Shown here: positions 8,986 through 17,516 of the stretch, piece by piece | How positions within the stretch are numbered: the first letter of the stretch is position 1 | How the letters are laid out: each line of letters begins with the position of its first letter | Assembly (NCBI GenBank): GCA_038746745.1 | Contig: JBCDKJ010000016.1 | Location: 1 to 64,000, forward strand | Origin: JANQIO01 sp038746745 | GTDB lineage: Bacteria > Pseudomonadota > Gammaproteobacteria > Pseudomonadales > Halieaceae | DNA length: 64,000 nucleotides | Direction of reading: 5' to 3' | Program-made: the position numbers and the translations under genes | Notes under the pieces: model-generated | Database searches by the model: none | What the model saw: the letters and a program-made list of their open reading frames with translations, nothing else | Told to the model about the DNA's origin: nothing

Positions 8986-9885
8986 ATGGCAGGAAAAAAA
9001 CGCGGTCTTGGGCGTGGACTCGATGCTTTGTTAGGTGCAAGTAACAGCACTGCAGACATACCTGCAGAGAGCGATGCTCAAAACACAGCTGATAAAAGTT
9101 CGAGCTTGCGAGAGCTGCGTGACGTTCCCGTAGATCTAATCCGTCGCGGCAAGTATCAGCCGCGTCGAGATATGGATCCGGATGCGTTGCAGGAACTTGC
9201 GGACAGTATCAAAGCTCAGGGTGTGATGCAGCCAATCGTGTTGCGTCCCATTGAAAATGATCGATTTGAAATCATAGCGGGTGAGCGCCGCTGGCGGGCT
9301 ACGCAGTTGGCGGGTCTGGATGTGATTCCCGCTCAGGTGAAAGACGTACCTGACGATGCTGCAATTGCCATGGCGCTGATCGAAAATATTCAGCGAGAGG
9401 ATCTAAATCCCATCGAAGAGGCGATGGCACTGCAGCGTTTGCAGCAAGAGTTTGAATTGACCCAGCAACAGGTGGCTGAGGCGGTTGGTAAAAGTCGCAG
9501 TGCCGTGACCAACCTGCTCAGGTTGATGTCTCTGCGTGACGAGGTCCGTACCATGCTGGAACACGGCGACATCGAAATGGGCCATGGTAAGGCTCTATTG
9601 GGTCTTGACGCTGATGAGCAATCCAACGCTGCTCGCACGGTAGTGTCAAAAGGCCTGTCGGTGCGTCAGACTGAAAGCCTGGTTAGACAGCTCAACCTGG
9701 CGAAGTCCAAACCGAGTAAGAAGTCCGCGGCATCGGATCCCAATGTACGTAAATTGCAGGATGAGCTGTCAGAAAAACTCGGCACGCGCGTCCAGATTCA
9801 GCACACAGCATCGGGCAAGGGCAAACTGGTCCTACCCTTCAGCTCGCTGGACCAGCTCGATGGGATTCTTGGCCATATCAAGTAG
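8986..9885 (+). CDS. parB: Chromosome partitioning protein ParB
   Basis: ParB binds parS sites near the origin, spreads as a CTP-dependent clamp and stimulates ParA. The N-terminus has the basic KKRGLGRGLDALLG motif that contacts ParA. The CTP-binding motifs GERRWRA and ENIQREDLNPIEEA follow, then a helix-turn-helix (QQQVAEAVGKSRSAVTNLLR) and a C-terminal dimerisation domain. It is 299 residues. The ATG directly follows the parA stop. Confidence 0.96.
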   Translation: MAGKKRGLGRGLDALLGASNSTADIPAESDAQNTADKSSSLRELRDVPVDLIRRGKYQPRRDMDPDALQELADSIKAQGVMQPIVLRPIENDRFEIIAGERRWRATQLAGLDVIPAQVKDVPDDAAIAMALIENIQREDLNPIEEAMALQRLQQEFELTQQQVAEAVGKSRSAVTNLLRLMSLRDEVRTMLEHGDIEMGHGKALLGLDADEQSNAARTVVSKGLSVRQTESLVRQLNLAKSKPSKKSAASDPNVRKLQDELSEKLGTRVQIQHTASGKGKLVLPFSSLDQLDGILGHIK

Positions 9886-10042
9886 CAGCGCTACGATCCA
9901 TTACTTCACTACATGTTGTAGTTAATATGTTTTCTCGCTACTAGATAAAGGATATCTCGCAACATCTTGCATACATCGTGCGGCGATCTGCCGCCAATAT
10001 GCTGGCAAGCGCGCAATACCGGGAATCAGGGGGGTGTATCGG

Positions 10043-10071
10043 TTGAACCGCCCCAGTATTGGACCTATAAT
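10043..10071 (+). promoter_or_regulatory. Sigma-70 promoter of the atp operon
   Basis: TTGAAC (10043-10048), a 17-bp spacer and a perfect TATAAT (10066-10071) lie 113 bp before atpI. This is the strongest promoter in the gap. Confidence 0.75.
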
Positions 10072-10093
10072 GCGCGCGCCTTGAAGAGGGGCT

Positions 10094-10117
10094 CCCGCGA
10101 CTGTCTGTAGTCGCGGG
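10094..10117 (+). other. Strong hairpin in the atp leader RNA
   Basis: CCCGCGAC (10094-10101) and GTCGCGGG (10110-10117) form a perfect 8-bp stem with an 8-base loop, about 16 bases after the expected transcription start. There is no T-run, so it is not an ordinary terminator. It may stabilise or regulate the operon transcript. Confidence 0.6.
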
Positions 10118-10184
10118 CAGCCGAGGTAATACCAGCGATCATGCTCTGCAGAAAGTACCCCTGAAGACATCCTGGCGATAAGCG

Positions 10185-10631
10185 ATGCAACGCCATTCGG
10201 GTGTAACTAAACACGGGGCACGCATTGCGCGGCCGCCAGTGTATCGCATCACCTTGTTCCAATTGCTTGTACTGGCACTCGTAGTGCTGGCACTCGCTGG
10301 TTGGGACAGCACCCTAGCGCAATCATTTGCGGCGGGTGGGCTGGTCTCGGTGATCCCTCAATTATGGTTTGCTCGCGGTGTGTTTCGCTGGCGTGGCGCA
10401 CAGATGGCCCAGCGTTCACTGAGCTCGGGATATGCCGCTGAAGCGGGAAAGTATCTGTTAACGGCAGCGGGCTTTGCGCTAGTGTTCGCGATGCTAAGGC
10501 CTATAAGTGGCGGCGCTGTTTTCACCGGCTTCGTGGTGATGTTGGCAATACAGTTAGCAGGCGCATGGTGGCTTCTGCGCAGGCGGGCAACGAGCCCAGG
10601 GCTCGATATACACGACACTGCGCAGAAGTAA
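10185..10631 (+). CDS. atpI: ATP synthase protein I
   Basis: AtpI is a small, non-structural membrane protein at the head of atp operons that assists c-ring assembly in some bacteria. It is poorly conserved; the call rests on position, size (148 residues) and topology. Four hydrophobic segments lie at about residues 24-41, 48-63, 88-105 and 112-130. The GG between the first two helices (AAGGLVSVIPQLWFA) and the Ala/Gly-rich character fit the family. The tail is basic, then polar. Confidence 0.85.
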   Translation: MQRHSGVTKHGARIARPPVYRITLFQLLVLALVVLALAGWDSTLAQSFAAGGLVSVIPQLWFARGVFRWRGAQMAQRSLSSGYAAEAGKYLLTAAGFALVFAMLRPISGGAVFTGFVVMLAIQLAGAWWLLRRRATSPGLDIHDTAQK

Positions 10632-10701
10632 TGCACGTGGCACGAAACTGCACCTTTGCATACGCACAAAAAATACAGCGATACGGAAACGAGATAGATA
10701 G

Positions 10702-11589
10702 ATGGCAGCAGCGGGCGACGGCGGACCCACAGTCTCCGAGTACATTGTTCACCACCTGACGAATCTGACATACGGCAAACTGCCCGCTGGCACTGTGCGC
10801 TACGATGGTAGCGTGGTTCCCGATGGCGGTATGTGGACCATGGCGCATGGCGGTGAAGAAGCGGCGGCGATGGGCTTTAACGCTATTCACGTCGATAGTA
10901 TGTTCTGGTCGCTAGGTCTCGGCATCGTCTTTTGCCTGCTCTTCTACCGCGTCGCGAAAGCAGCGACCAGTGGTGTTCCCAGCGGTTTCGTCAACTTTGC
11001 CGAAATGATTGTCGAGTTCGTCGACAACACGGTTAAAGATACCTTCCACGGTCGCAACCCCCTGATTGCGCCGCTGGCACTCACCATTTTCGTCTGGGTA
11101 TTCCTGATGAATCTGATGGATCTGGTTCCAGTTGATTTGATTCCTGAGCTTCTGCTGCTAGTGGGTATCGAGTACCAGAAAGTCGTCCCCTCTACAGATC
11201 CCAACGTCACGATGGGCATGGCACTGGGTGTGTTTATCCTGATGCTCTTCTACTCCATCAAGATTAAGGGTATGGGCTTTGTTAAAGAGTTGACACTACA
11301 CCCTTTTGAGCACCCGGTATTCATCCCTATCAATTTGTTTATGGAAACCGTAGGCCTGCTGGCCAAGCCGTTTTCTTTGGGGTTGCGGTTGTTCGGCAAT
11401 ATGTATGCTGGGGAAATGATTTTTATTTTGATCGCTGCGCTGTATAGCGCCGGCGTTTTGTGGATGGCTCCAGCGGGGCTATTGCAAATAGGATGGGCGA
11501 TTTTCCACATTTTGGTTATCACCCTGCAGGCCTTCATCTTTATGGTACTGACGATCGTGTATCTCAGCATGGCCCACGAAGATCACTAA
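10702..11589 (+). CDS. atpB: ATP synthase subunit a
   Basis: Subunit a provides the two proton half-channels of Fo. The essential arginine is in GLRLFGNMYAGE (about Arg229), and the last helices carry LQAFIFMVLTIVYLSMAHEDH. At 295 residues it has the extended N-terminus typical of gammaproteobacteria. It lies 70 bp after atpI and 40 bp before atpE. Confidence 0.97.
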   Translation: MAAAGDGGPTVSEYIVHHLTNLTYGKLPAGTVRYDGSVVPDGGMWTMAHGGEEAAAMGFNAIHVDSMFWSLGLGIVFCLLFYRVAKAATSGVPSGFVNFAEMIVEFVDNTVKDTFHGRNPLIAPLALTIFVWVFLMNLMDLVPVDLIPELLLLVGIEYQKVVPSTDPNVTMGMALGVFILMLFYSIKIKGMGFVKELTLHPFEHPVFIPINLFMETVGLLAKPFSLGLRLFGNMYAGEMIFILIAALYSAGVLWMAPAGLLQIGWAIFHILVITLQAFIFMVLTIVYLSMAHEDH

Positions 11590-11629
11590 GCTTTCACCAA
11601 CGTTGTAAACCTTTAACTGGGAGAAAACC

Positions 11630-11857
11630 ATGGAACTTATTTATGTTGCAGCGGCAATTATGATGGGCCTGGGTGGCCTGGGTGCTGCTATCGGAGTTGG
11701 CCTGCTGGGCGGTAAGCTGATTGAGGGCTCAGCGCGCCAGCCTGAGCTGGCGCCAAAGCTGCAGGTCACCTTCTTCCTCGGCGCCGGCCTCGTGGACGCT
11801 ATCCCGATTATTGGCGTCGGTATCGCGATGTACCTGATCTTCGTTGTTGCGGGCTAA
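11630..11857 (+). CDS. atpE: ATP synthase subunit c
   Basis: This 75-residue hairpin membrane protein forms the rotating ring. It has the polar RQP loop (residues 36-38) and the ion-carrying carboxylate Asp56 in GLVDAIPIIGVG. Asp rather than Glu, and the absence of the Na+-type Gln/Glu-Ser pattern, indicate proton coupling. The Shine-Dalgarno sequence ACTGGGAGAAAACC stands before the ATG. It is a likely YidC client. Confidence 0.97.
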   Translation: MELIYVAAAIMMGLGGLGAAIGVGLLGGKLIEGSARQPELAPKLQVTFFLGAGLVDAIPIIGVGIAMYLIFVVAG

Positions 11858-11937
11858 GCAGCCGTTAGCGCACGCGGTACCGCCGAGGTGAATGCTTTTT
11901 CGCGCTCGGTAAGCAGCAACTTAGTGAGGAAACTATC

Positions 11938-12408
11938 GTGAATCTGAACCTTACGATTATCGGACAGCTTATTGCGTTCGTCGCCTTTGTGATCTTTTGC
12001 ATGAAGTACGTATGGCCGCCCATCATTGCGGCCATGCAGGAACGTGCTGACAAGATCGCCGACGGCCTCGCGGCAGCCGATCGCGCCAGTCACGATCTGG
12101 AGCTGGCGCAGGAGAAAGCTGTGGAGCGCCTGAAGGAGGCCAAGGAGGAGGCAGCGGGCATACTGGACTCTGCCAATAAGCGTGCTAATCAAATCATCGA
12201 AGAGGCTAAAAACCAGGCCCGCGATGAGGGTGAAAGGCTCAAAGAAGCCGCGCAATCCGAGATTGACCAGGAGTTGAACCGGGCTCGTGAGCAATTGCGT
12301 GGTCAGGTGGCCGCGCTTGCATTAACCGGTGCCGAGAAGATTCTCGCTGCCGAGATAGACATGCAGAGACACAGCGAGTTGGTCGATAAGCTCGCGGCAG
12401 AGCTTTGA
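11938..12408 (+). CDS. atpF: ATP synthase subunit b
   Basis: Subunit b is the peripheral stalk linking Fo to F1. The N-terminal helix begins MNLNLTIIGQLIAF, nearly the E. coli start, followed by FCMKYVWPP and a long charged coiled coil to the C-terminus (156 residues). The start is GTG at 11938, with GAGGAA just upstream. The 80-bp gap after atpE is the longest inside the structural part of the operon, a common place for adjusting subunit stoichiometry. Confidence 0.97.
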   Translation: MNLNLTIIGQLIAFVAFVIFCMKYVWPPIIAAMQERADKIADGLAAADRASHDLELAQEKAVERLKEAKEEAAGILDSANKRANQIIEEAKNQARDEGERLKEAAQSEIDQELNRAREQLRGQVAALALTGAEKILAAEIDMQRHSELVDKLAAEL

Positions 12409-12409
12409 T

Positions 12410-12946
12410 ATGGCTGAGCTAAGCACACTGGCCAGACCTTACGCGCGCGCAGCCTTTGAGTTTGCGCGCGATAAAGGAACACTGGATAGCTGGCAGCAAG
12501 CGTTGGCGACGCTTTCCGCGCTGTGTAGCGATAGCCGTGTTGCCGCCATTCTGGTTAGCCCGGAGCATACCGCTAGCGCGCTTTCCTCCAGGCTGATAGA
12601 CCTGTGCGGGGACGCGCTGGACGCAGAGCAGAGTAATTTTTTAAAGGTACTGGCCGATAACAAGCGCCTGCCATTATTGCCGGAAATCAGCGCGCTGTTT
12701 TCCGCACTGAAGGCTGAGCAGGAGCGAAGCGTCGACGTAACGGTGGTGTCTGCTTATCCCGTTGCGGATGAAGCAGAGGCCGCGTTGACCACTGTTTTGA
12801 GCAAAAAGCTGGAGCGAGACGTCAAGGTGGCGACCGAAGTCGACGAGTCATTGCTGGGCGGTGTACTGATACGTGCCGGCGATCTGGTAATTGACGGCTC
12901 AGTTCGAGGGCGCCTTAACAAGCTGTCCGAGGCAATGAATTCCTGA
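12410..12946 (+). CDS. atpH: ATP synthase subunit delta
   Basis: Delta sits on top of F1 and binds the b-subunit C-termini. The N-terminal helical bundle starts with TLARPYARAAFEFARDKG. The C-terminal part carries the conserved LLGGVLIRAGDLVIDGSVRGRL, here spread over the last 35 residues. It is 178 residues, normal length, and starts one base after the atpF stop. Confidence 0.97.
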   Translation: MAELSTLARPYARAAFEFARDKGTLDSWQQALATLSALCSDSRVAAILVSPEHTASALSSRLIDLCGDALDAEQSNFLKVLADNKRLPLLPEISALFSALKAEQERSVDVTVVSAYPVADEAEAALTTVLSKKLERDVKVATEVDESLLGGVLIRAGDLVIDGSVRGRLNKLSEAMNS

Positions 12947-12977
12947 TGAGTCAGGGCAAAGTATTGAGGAAGTGAGC

Positions 12978-14522
12978 ATGCAGCAACTGAATCCATCCGA
13001 GATCAGTGAAATCATCAAGCAGCGTATCGAGCAGCTTGACGTCAGCACTGAGGCCAGCAACGAAGGCACCATCGTCTCCGTCAGCGACGGCATTATCCGT
13101 ATTCATGGGCTCAATGAGGTGATGTACGGTGAGATGATTGAATTTGAGGGCGGCGTCTACGGTATGGCTCTGAACCTTGAGCGCGACTCCGTGGGCGCGG
13201 TAATCCTTGGCGATTACAAGAGTCTGGCTGAAGGACAAACCTGTCGCTGCACCGGTCGTATTCTTGAAGTCCCGGTTGGCCCTGAGCTGCAGGGTCGCGT
13301 CGTTGACGCCCTGGGTAACCCCATTGACGGCAAGGGTCCGGTCAGCGCGGCCTTAACCGACGCGCTGGAAAAGGTGGCCCCTGGCGTTATCGCACGTCAA
13401 TCGGTAGACCAGCCCGTGCAGATCGGTCTGAAAGCCATTGATGCCATGGTTCCCATCGGCCGCGGCCAGCGCGAGTTGATTATTGGTGACCGTCAGGTGG
13501 GTAAAACGGCCATTGCCATTGACGCCATCATCAACCAGAAAAACACGGGCATTAAGTGTATTTATGTCGCCGTGGGTCAGAAGGCTTCTTCTGTTGCGGC
13601 GGTCGTCCGTAAGCTTGAAGAAAACGGTGCTATGGACCACACCATTGTCGTGGCAGCCAACGCGTCTGATCCGGCATCCATGCAGTTTCTGGCACCCTTT
13701 GCAGGCTGCACTATGGGAGAGTACTACCGCGATCGAGGCGAAGATGCTCTGATCATTTATGACGACTTGTCCAAGCAGGCGGTAGCGTATCGCCAGATCT
13801 CTCTGCTGCTGCGTCGCCCGCCCGGACGTGAAGCCTACCCGGGCGATGTGTTTTATTTGCACTCTCGTTTGCTGGAACGTGCCGCCCGCGTCAATGCGGA
13901 TTACGTGGAAAACTTCACCAACGGCGATGTTAAAGGGCAGACCGGCTCACTGACAGCTCTGCCGGTAATCGAAACCCAGGCCGGAGACGTGTCCGCCTTT
14001 GTACCGACAAATGTGATCTCGATTACGGACGGTCAGATCTTCCTCGAGAGTGACATGTTCAACGCGGGCATTCGCCCGGCCATGAACGCGGGCATTTCCG
14101 TGTCCCGGGTTGGCGGTGCAGCTCAAACCCGGATTATGAACAAGCTCTCCGGCGGCATTAGGACGGCGTTAGCTCAGTACCGCGAGCTGGCGGCGTTCTC
14201 GCAGTTCGCCTCAGACCTGGATGACGCCACTAAGGCGCAGCTCGATCACGGTGAGCGTGTCACCGAGCTTATGAAGCAAAAGCAGTACGCGCCGCTCTCT
14301 GTTGCGGAGATGGGCATATTGCTATACGCCGCCAACAACGAGTACCTGCAAGACGTTGAGGTGGAAAAGATCGGCGATTTTGAATCGGCGCTGCTGGCGT
14401 ATATGCATGCCGAATATGGCGAGCTCATGAATAGCATCGTCGAGTCCGGAAACTGGAATGACGATCTGGCAGAGCAGTTCAAAGTTGCTATAGAAGCTTT
14501 CAAGTCTACCCAGACCTGGTAG
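12978..14522 (+). CDS. atpA: ATP synthase subunit alpha
   Basis: The non-catalytic nucleotide-binding subunit of F1. The P-loop is GDRQVGKT, and the alpha signature PGREAYPGDVFYLHSRLLERAA is present in two adjoining stretches. The start is ATG 12978 (MQQLNPSEISEIIKQRIE): a GTG at 12972 lies inside the Shine-Dalgarno GAGGAAG (12966-12972), and the ATG lies six bases beyond it. It is 514 residues, full length. Confidence 0.97.
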   Translation: MQQLNPSEISEIIKQRIEQLDVSTEASNEGTIVSVSDGIIRIHGLNEVMYGEMIEFEGGVYGMALNLERDSVGAVILGDYKSLAEGQTCRCTGRILEVPVGPELQGRVVDALGNPIDGKGPVSAALTDALEKVAPGVIARQSVDQPVQIGLKAIDAMVPIGRGQRELIIGDRQVGKTAIAIDAIINQKNTGIKCIYVAVGQKASSVAAVVRKLEENGAMDHTIVVAANASDPASMQFLAPFAGCTMGEYYRDRGEDALIIYDDLSKQAVAYRQISLLLRRPPGREAYPGDVFYLHSRLLERAARVNADYVENFTNGDVKGQTGSLTALPVIETQAGDVSAFVPTNVISITDGQIFLESDMFNAGIRPAMNAGISVSRVGGAAQTRIMNKLSGGIRTALAQYRELAAFSQFASDLDDATKAQLDHGERVTELMKQKQYAPLSVAEMGILLYAANNEYLQDVEVEKIGDFESALLAYMHAEYGELMNSIVESGNWNDDLAEQFKVAIEAFKSTQTW

Positions 14523-14538
14523 CGAGTCGGAGCGCCCT

Positions 14539-15402
14539 ATGGCAGTTGGAAAAGAGATTCGCACCAAGATCACGAGTATCCAGAGTACTCAGAAGATCAC
14601 CAGTGCTATGGAAATGGTGGCTGCCAGTAAGATGCGGCGCGCACAGGAACGCATGGAAGTGGGCAAGCCCTACGCCAATCGCATTCGCAGCGTAGTGGGC
14701 CACCTTGCCAACGCACAACCCGAGTATCAGCACCTGTATATGGAGCAGCGCGAGGTCAAGCGCGTTGGCTACATATTTGTGTCCACCGATCGCGGGCTCT
14801 GCGGTGGCTTGAACATCAACCTGTTCAAGGCAGGCATCCGCTCGATGAAAGCGTGGGACGACCAGGGAATTCCTGTGGATCTTTGCCTGGTAGGCGCAAA
14901 GGCGTCCGCTTTTTTTGGCAGCTTCGGCGGCAACATTGTCGCGGCTACCCGCGATCTCGGCGAAGAGCCCGTGTTGGCGGACCTTATTGGTTCAGTGAAA
15001 ACTATGCTGGACGCCTACGCTGAAGGCCGCATCGACAAGCTGTATCTGGTGAGCAACGAGTTCATCAACACCATGACGCAGAATCCAACGGTAGAGCAAA
15101 TTCTGCCGCTGGTAGCTGAGGACAGTGATGACATGCAGCACCACTGGGACTATATCTACGAGCCCGAGGCGCGTGATTTGCTGGATGGTCTGCTTGCGCG
15201 TTACATCGAGTCGCTGGTGTATCAGGCGGTAGTGGAAAACGGTGCCTGCGAGCAGGCGGCGCGTATGCTGGCCATGAAAAACGCTACCGATAATGCGGGT
15301 GAGCTGATTGATGACTTGCAGCTGATTTACAACAAGGCGCGGCAGGCAGCGATTACCCAGGAACTATCAGAAATTGTGGGTGGTGCTGCTGCGATCGAAT
15401 GA
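14539..15402 (+). CDS. atpG: ATP synthase subunit gamma
   Basis: The central rotor shaft of F1. The N-terminal coiled coil has KEIRTKITSIQSTQKITSAM and MVAASKMRRAQ. The C-terminal helix ends with the conserved NKARQAAITQELSEIVGGA. It is 287 residues, normal length, and lies 16 bp after atpA. Confidence 0.97.
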   Translation: MAVGKEIRTKITSIQSTQKITSAMEMVAASKMRRAQERMEVGKPYANRIRSVVGHLANAQPEYQHLYMEQREVKRVGYIFVSTDRGLCGGLNINLFKAGIRSMKAWDDQGIPVDLCLVGAKASAFFGSFGGNIVAATRDLGEEPVLADLIGSVKTMLDAYAEGRIDKLYLVSNEFINTMTQNPTVEQILPLVAEDSDDMQHHWDYIYEPEARDLLDGLLARYIESLVYQAVVENGACEQAARMLAMKNATDNAGELIDDLQLIYNKARQAAITQELSEIVGGAAAIE

Positions 15403-15453
15403 TCGCGGCCGCGACTTCCCAGATAACGGAATACAGGAATAGAGGATTCGAAC

Positions 15454-16851
15454 ATGAGCAGCGGACGGATCGTACAGGTCATCGGCGCGGTTATCGACGT
15501 GGAGTTCCCGCGCGATGCAGTACTCCAGGTGTATGACGCACTTAAAGTCACCGAGAAAGATCTGACGCTGGAAGTCCAGCAGCAGCTTGGTGACGGCGTA
15601 GTGCGCGCTATTGCCATGGGCTCTTCTGAGGGTTTGTCTCGCGGTTTGTCCGTCGAGAACACACAGGCACCGATCTCTGTACCTGTGGGTGTCGAAACCC
15701 TGGGTCGCATTATGGACGTGCTCGGTAACCCTATCGATGAGCAGGGCCCTATCGGTGAACAGGAGCGTGCCTCAATTCACCGCGAAGCGCCGACTTACGA
15801 GGAGCTGGCAGCGTCGGAAGATCTGCTGGAAACCGGAATTAAGGTTATCGATCTAGTCTGTCCTTTCGCCAAGGGCGGTAAGGTTGGCCTGTTCGGCGGT
15901 GCCGGCGTGGGCAAGACCGTAAACATGATGGAGTTGATTAACAACATCGCTACCGAACACTCGGGATTGTCGGTATTCGCCGGGGTTGGCGAGCGGACCC
16001 GCGAAGGAAACGACTTCTATTACGAGATGCAGGAGTCCAAGGTCGTCGATGCTGAAAACCTGGCCAACTCAAAGGTAGCCATGGTGTATGGCCAGATGAA
16101 TGAGCCGCCGGGCAACCGTCTTCGAGTTGCGCTGACGGGCCTGACCATGGCTGAAAAATTCCGCGATGAAGGTCGTGACGTTCTGCTTTTCGTCGACAAC
16201 ATCTATCGTTACACCCTGGCGGGTACCGAAGTCTCGGCGCTGCTGGGACGCATGCCCTCAGCGGTAGGCTATCAGCCCACGCTGGCCCAAGAGATGGGTG
16301 AGCTGCAGGAGCGCATCACCTCTACGCGCACCGGTTCTATTACGTCTATTCAGGCGGTGTACGTACCGGCGGATGACCTGACCGACCCGTCGCCTGCAAC
16401 CACCTTTGCTCACCTCGACTCTACCGTGGTATTGAGTCGCGATATTGCTGCCAAGGGTATTTACCCTGCGGTGGATCCGCTGGATTCAACGTCTCGTCAG
16501 CTTGATCCGCTGATCATCGGGCAAGAACACTACGAAGTGGCGCGGGGCGTGCAGTCGGTGTTACAGCGCTACAAAGAATTGAAGGACATCATCGCAATCC
16601 TGGGGATGGACGAACTGTCAGAGGAAGACAAGCTGACCGTAGCGCGGGCACGGAAGATCGAGCGCTTCCTGTCGCAGCCCTTCCACGTCGCGGAAGTCTT
16701 TACCGGCTCGCCCGGCAAGTACGTCTCTCTGAAAGACACCATAGCGGGCTTTAAGGGTCTTTTGGATGGTGACTATGATGATCTGCCTGAGCAGGCCTTC
16801 TATATGGTCGGCAATATGGAAGAAGCGATCGAAAAAGCGAAGAAACTGTAA
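15454..16851 (+). CDS. atpD: ATP synthase subunit beta
   Basis: The catalytic subunit of F1. The P-loop is GGAGVGKT, the catalytic glutamate lies in GVGERTREGNDFY, and Walker B is VLLFVDNIYRYTLAG. Most homologues have FIDNIFR; the VDNIYR variant is conservative. The beta signature PSAVGYQPTLAQEMG is intact. It is 465 residues, full length. Confidence 0.97.
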   Translation: MSSGRIVQVIGAVIDVEFPRDAVLQVYDALKVTEKDLTLEVQQQLGDGVVRAIAMGSSEGLSRGLSVENTQAPISVPVGVETLGRIMDVLGNPIDEQGPIGEQERASIHREAPTYEELAASEDLLETGIKVIDLVCPFAKGGKVGLFGGAGVGKTVNMMELINNIATEHSGLSVFAGVGERTREGNDFYYEMQESKVVDAENLANSKVAMVYGQMNEPPGNRLRVALTGLTMAEKFRDEGRDVLLFVDNIYRYTLAGTEVSALLGRMPSAVGYQPTLAQEMGELQERITSTRTGSITSIQAVYVPADDLTDPSPATTFAHLDSTVVLSRDIAAKGIYPAVDPLDSTSRQLDPLIIGQEHYEVARGVQSVLQRYKELKDIIAILGMDELSEEDKLTVARARKIERFLSQPFHVAEVFTGSPGKYVSLKDTIAGFKGLLDGDYDDLPEQAFYMVGNMEEAIEKAKKL

Positions 16852-16872
16852 ACTTCGCCCCGAGGTAACGCT

Positions 16873-17301
16873 ATGAGCATGACCATTCACTGTGACATTG
16901 TCTCCGCCGAAAAGGAGATTTTCTCCGGCCTGGTGGAGAGCCTGATTGCTACCGGATCACAGGGTGAGCTTGGGGTGAACTACGGTCACGCGCCACTGCT
17001 GACCGATCTGGTGCCGGGCCCCATCCGCATTCTTAAGCAGGATGGCCAGGAAGAGGTGTACTACGTGTCAGGGGGCTTCCTTGAAGTGCAGCCCGGAGTG
17101 GTGTCAGTACTGGCTGACACGGCGATTCGTGCCGATGACGTAGACGAGGCTGCGGCCGAGGACGCGCGCGAGGCCGCGGAGCGGGCACTGGCCGGACAGT
17201 CGGGTGATTTCGATTACGGACGCGCATCAGCCCAGCTGGCTGAAGCCGCTGCTCAGCTACGCACCCTGCAGAAAATGCGCAATCGCGCTGGGCGTGGCTA
17301 A
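16873..17301 (+). CDS. atpC: ATP synthase subunit epsilon
   Basis: Epsilon binds gamma and inhibits ATP hydrolysis. The N-terminal beta-sandwich has HCDIVSAEKEIFSGLVE and GELGVNYGHAPLLTDL. A helical C-terminal domain follows, rich in Ala and Glu. It is 142 residues. It is the last gene of the operon; a strong terminator follows. Confidence 0.96.
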   Translation: MSMTIHCDIVSAEKEIFSGLVESLIATGSQGELGVNYGHAPLLTDLVPGPIRILKQDGQEEVYYVSGGFLEVQPGVVSVLADTAIRADDVDEAAAEDAREAAERALAGQSGDFDYGRASAQLAEAAAQLRTLQKMRNRAGRG

Positions 17302-17328
17302 CACTCAGCGTAGCACCGGAATCAGGAG

Positions 17329-17351
17329 CCCCGGCTAGACCGGGGTTTTTT
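17329..17351 (+). terminator. Rho-independent terminator of the atp operon
   Basis: CCCCGG (17329-17334), loop CTAGA and CCGGGG (17340-17345) form a GC-rich stem followed at once by six T (17346-17351), 28 bp after atpC. Confidence 0.92.
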
Positions 17352-17360
17352 GTGCCTGCT

Positions 17361-17403
17361 CTTAATGGGAATCATTTGCATCAATTTAGCTGGGTGCAAT
17401 AAT
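17361..17403 (+). promoter_or_regulatory. Fur box overlapping a promoter, iron operon
   Basis: The 19 bases at 17361-17379 match the Fur consensus GATAATGATAATCATTATC at about 13 positions, including AATCATT. A promoter-like pair TTGCAT (17376-17381) and AATAAT (17398-17403), spaced 16 bp, overlaps its right end. Repression of the downstream importer by Fur plus iron is the natural reading. Confidence 0.65.
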
Positions 17404-17516
17404 GCGATGCTCGCCTATGCCGATAATGGCCTGCGTATCGAGTATCCCGCCTGTGTTCACTACGACGTGTTCCGTCAGCGGCCGTGATGTGAGACGCAGC
17501 CTCCAGAGGAAATGAC

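Larger units (their letters stand above)
9886..10184. other. Intergenic region parB-atpI
   Basis: There is no gene in this 299-bp gap. A small hairpin ACTACA-TGT-TGTAGT (9908-9922) just after parB may mark its end, but no run of T follows it directly. The atp promoter and a strong leader hairpin fill the right half and are listed separately. Confidence 0.6.
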
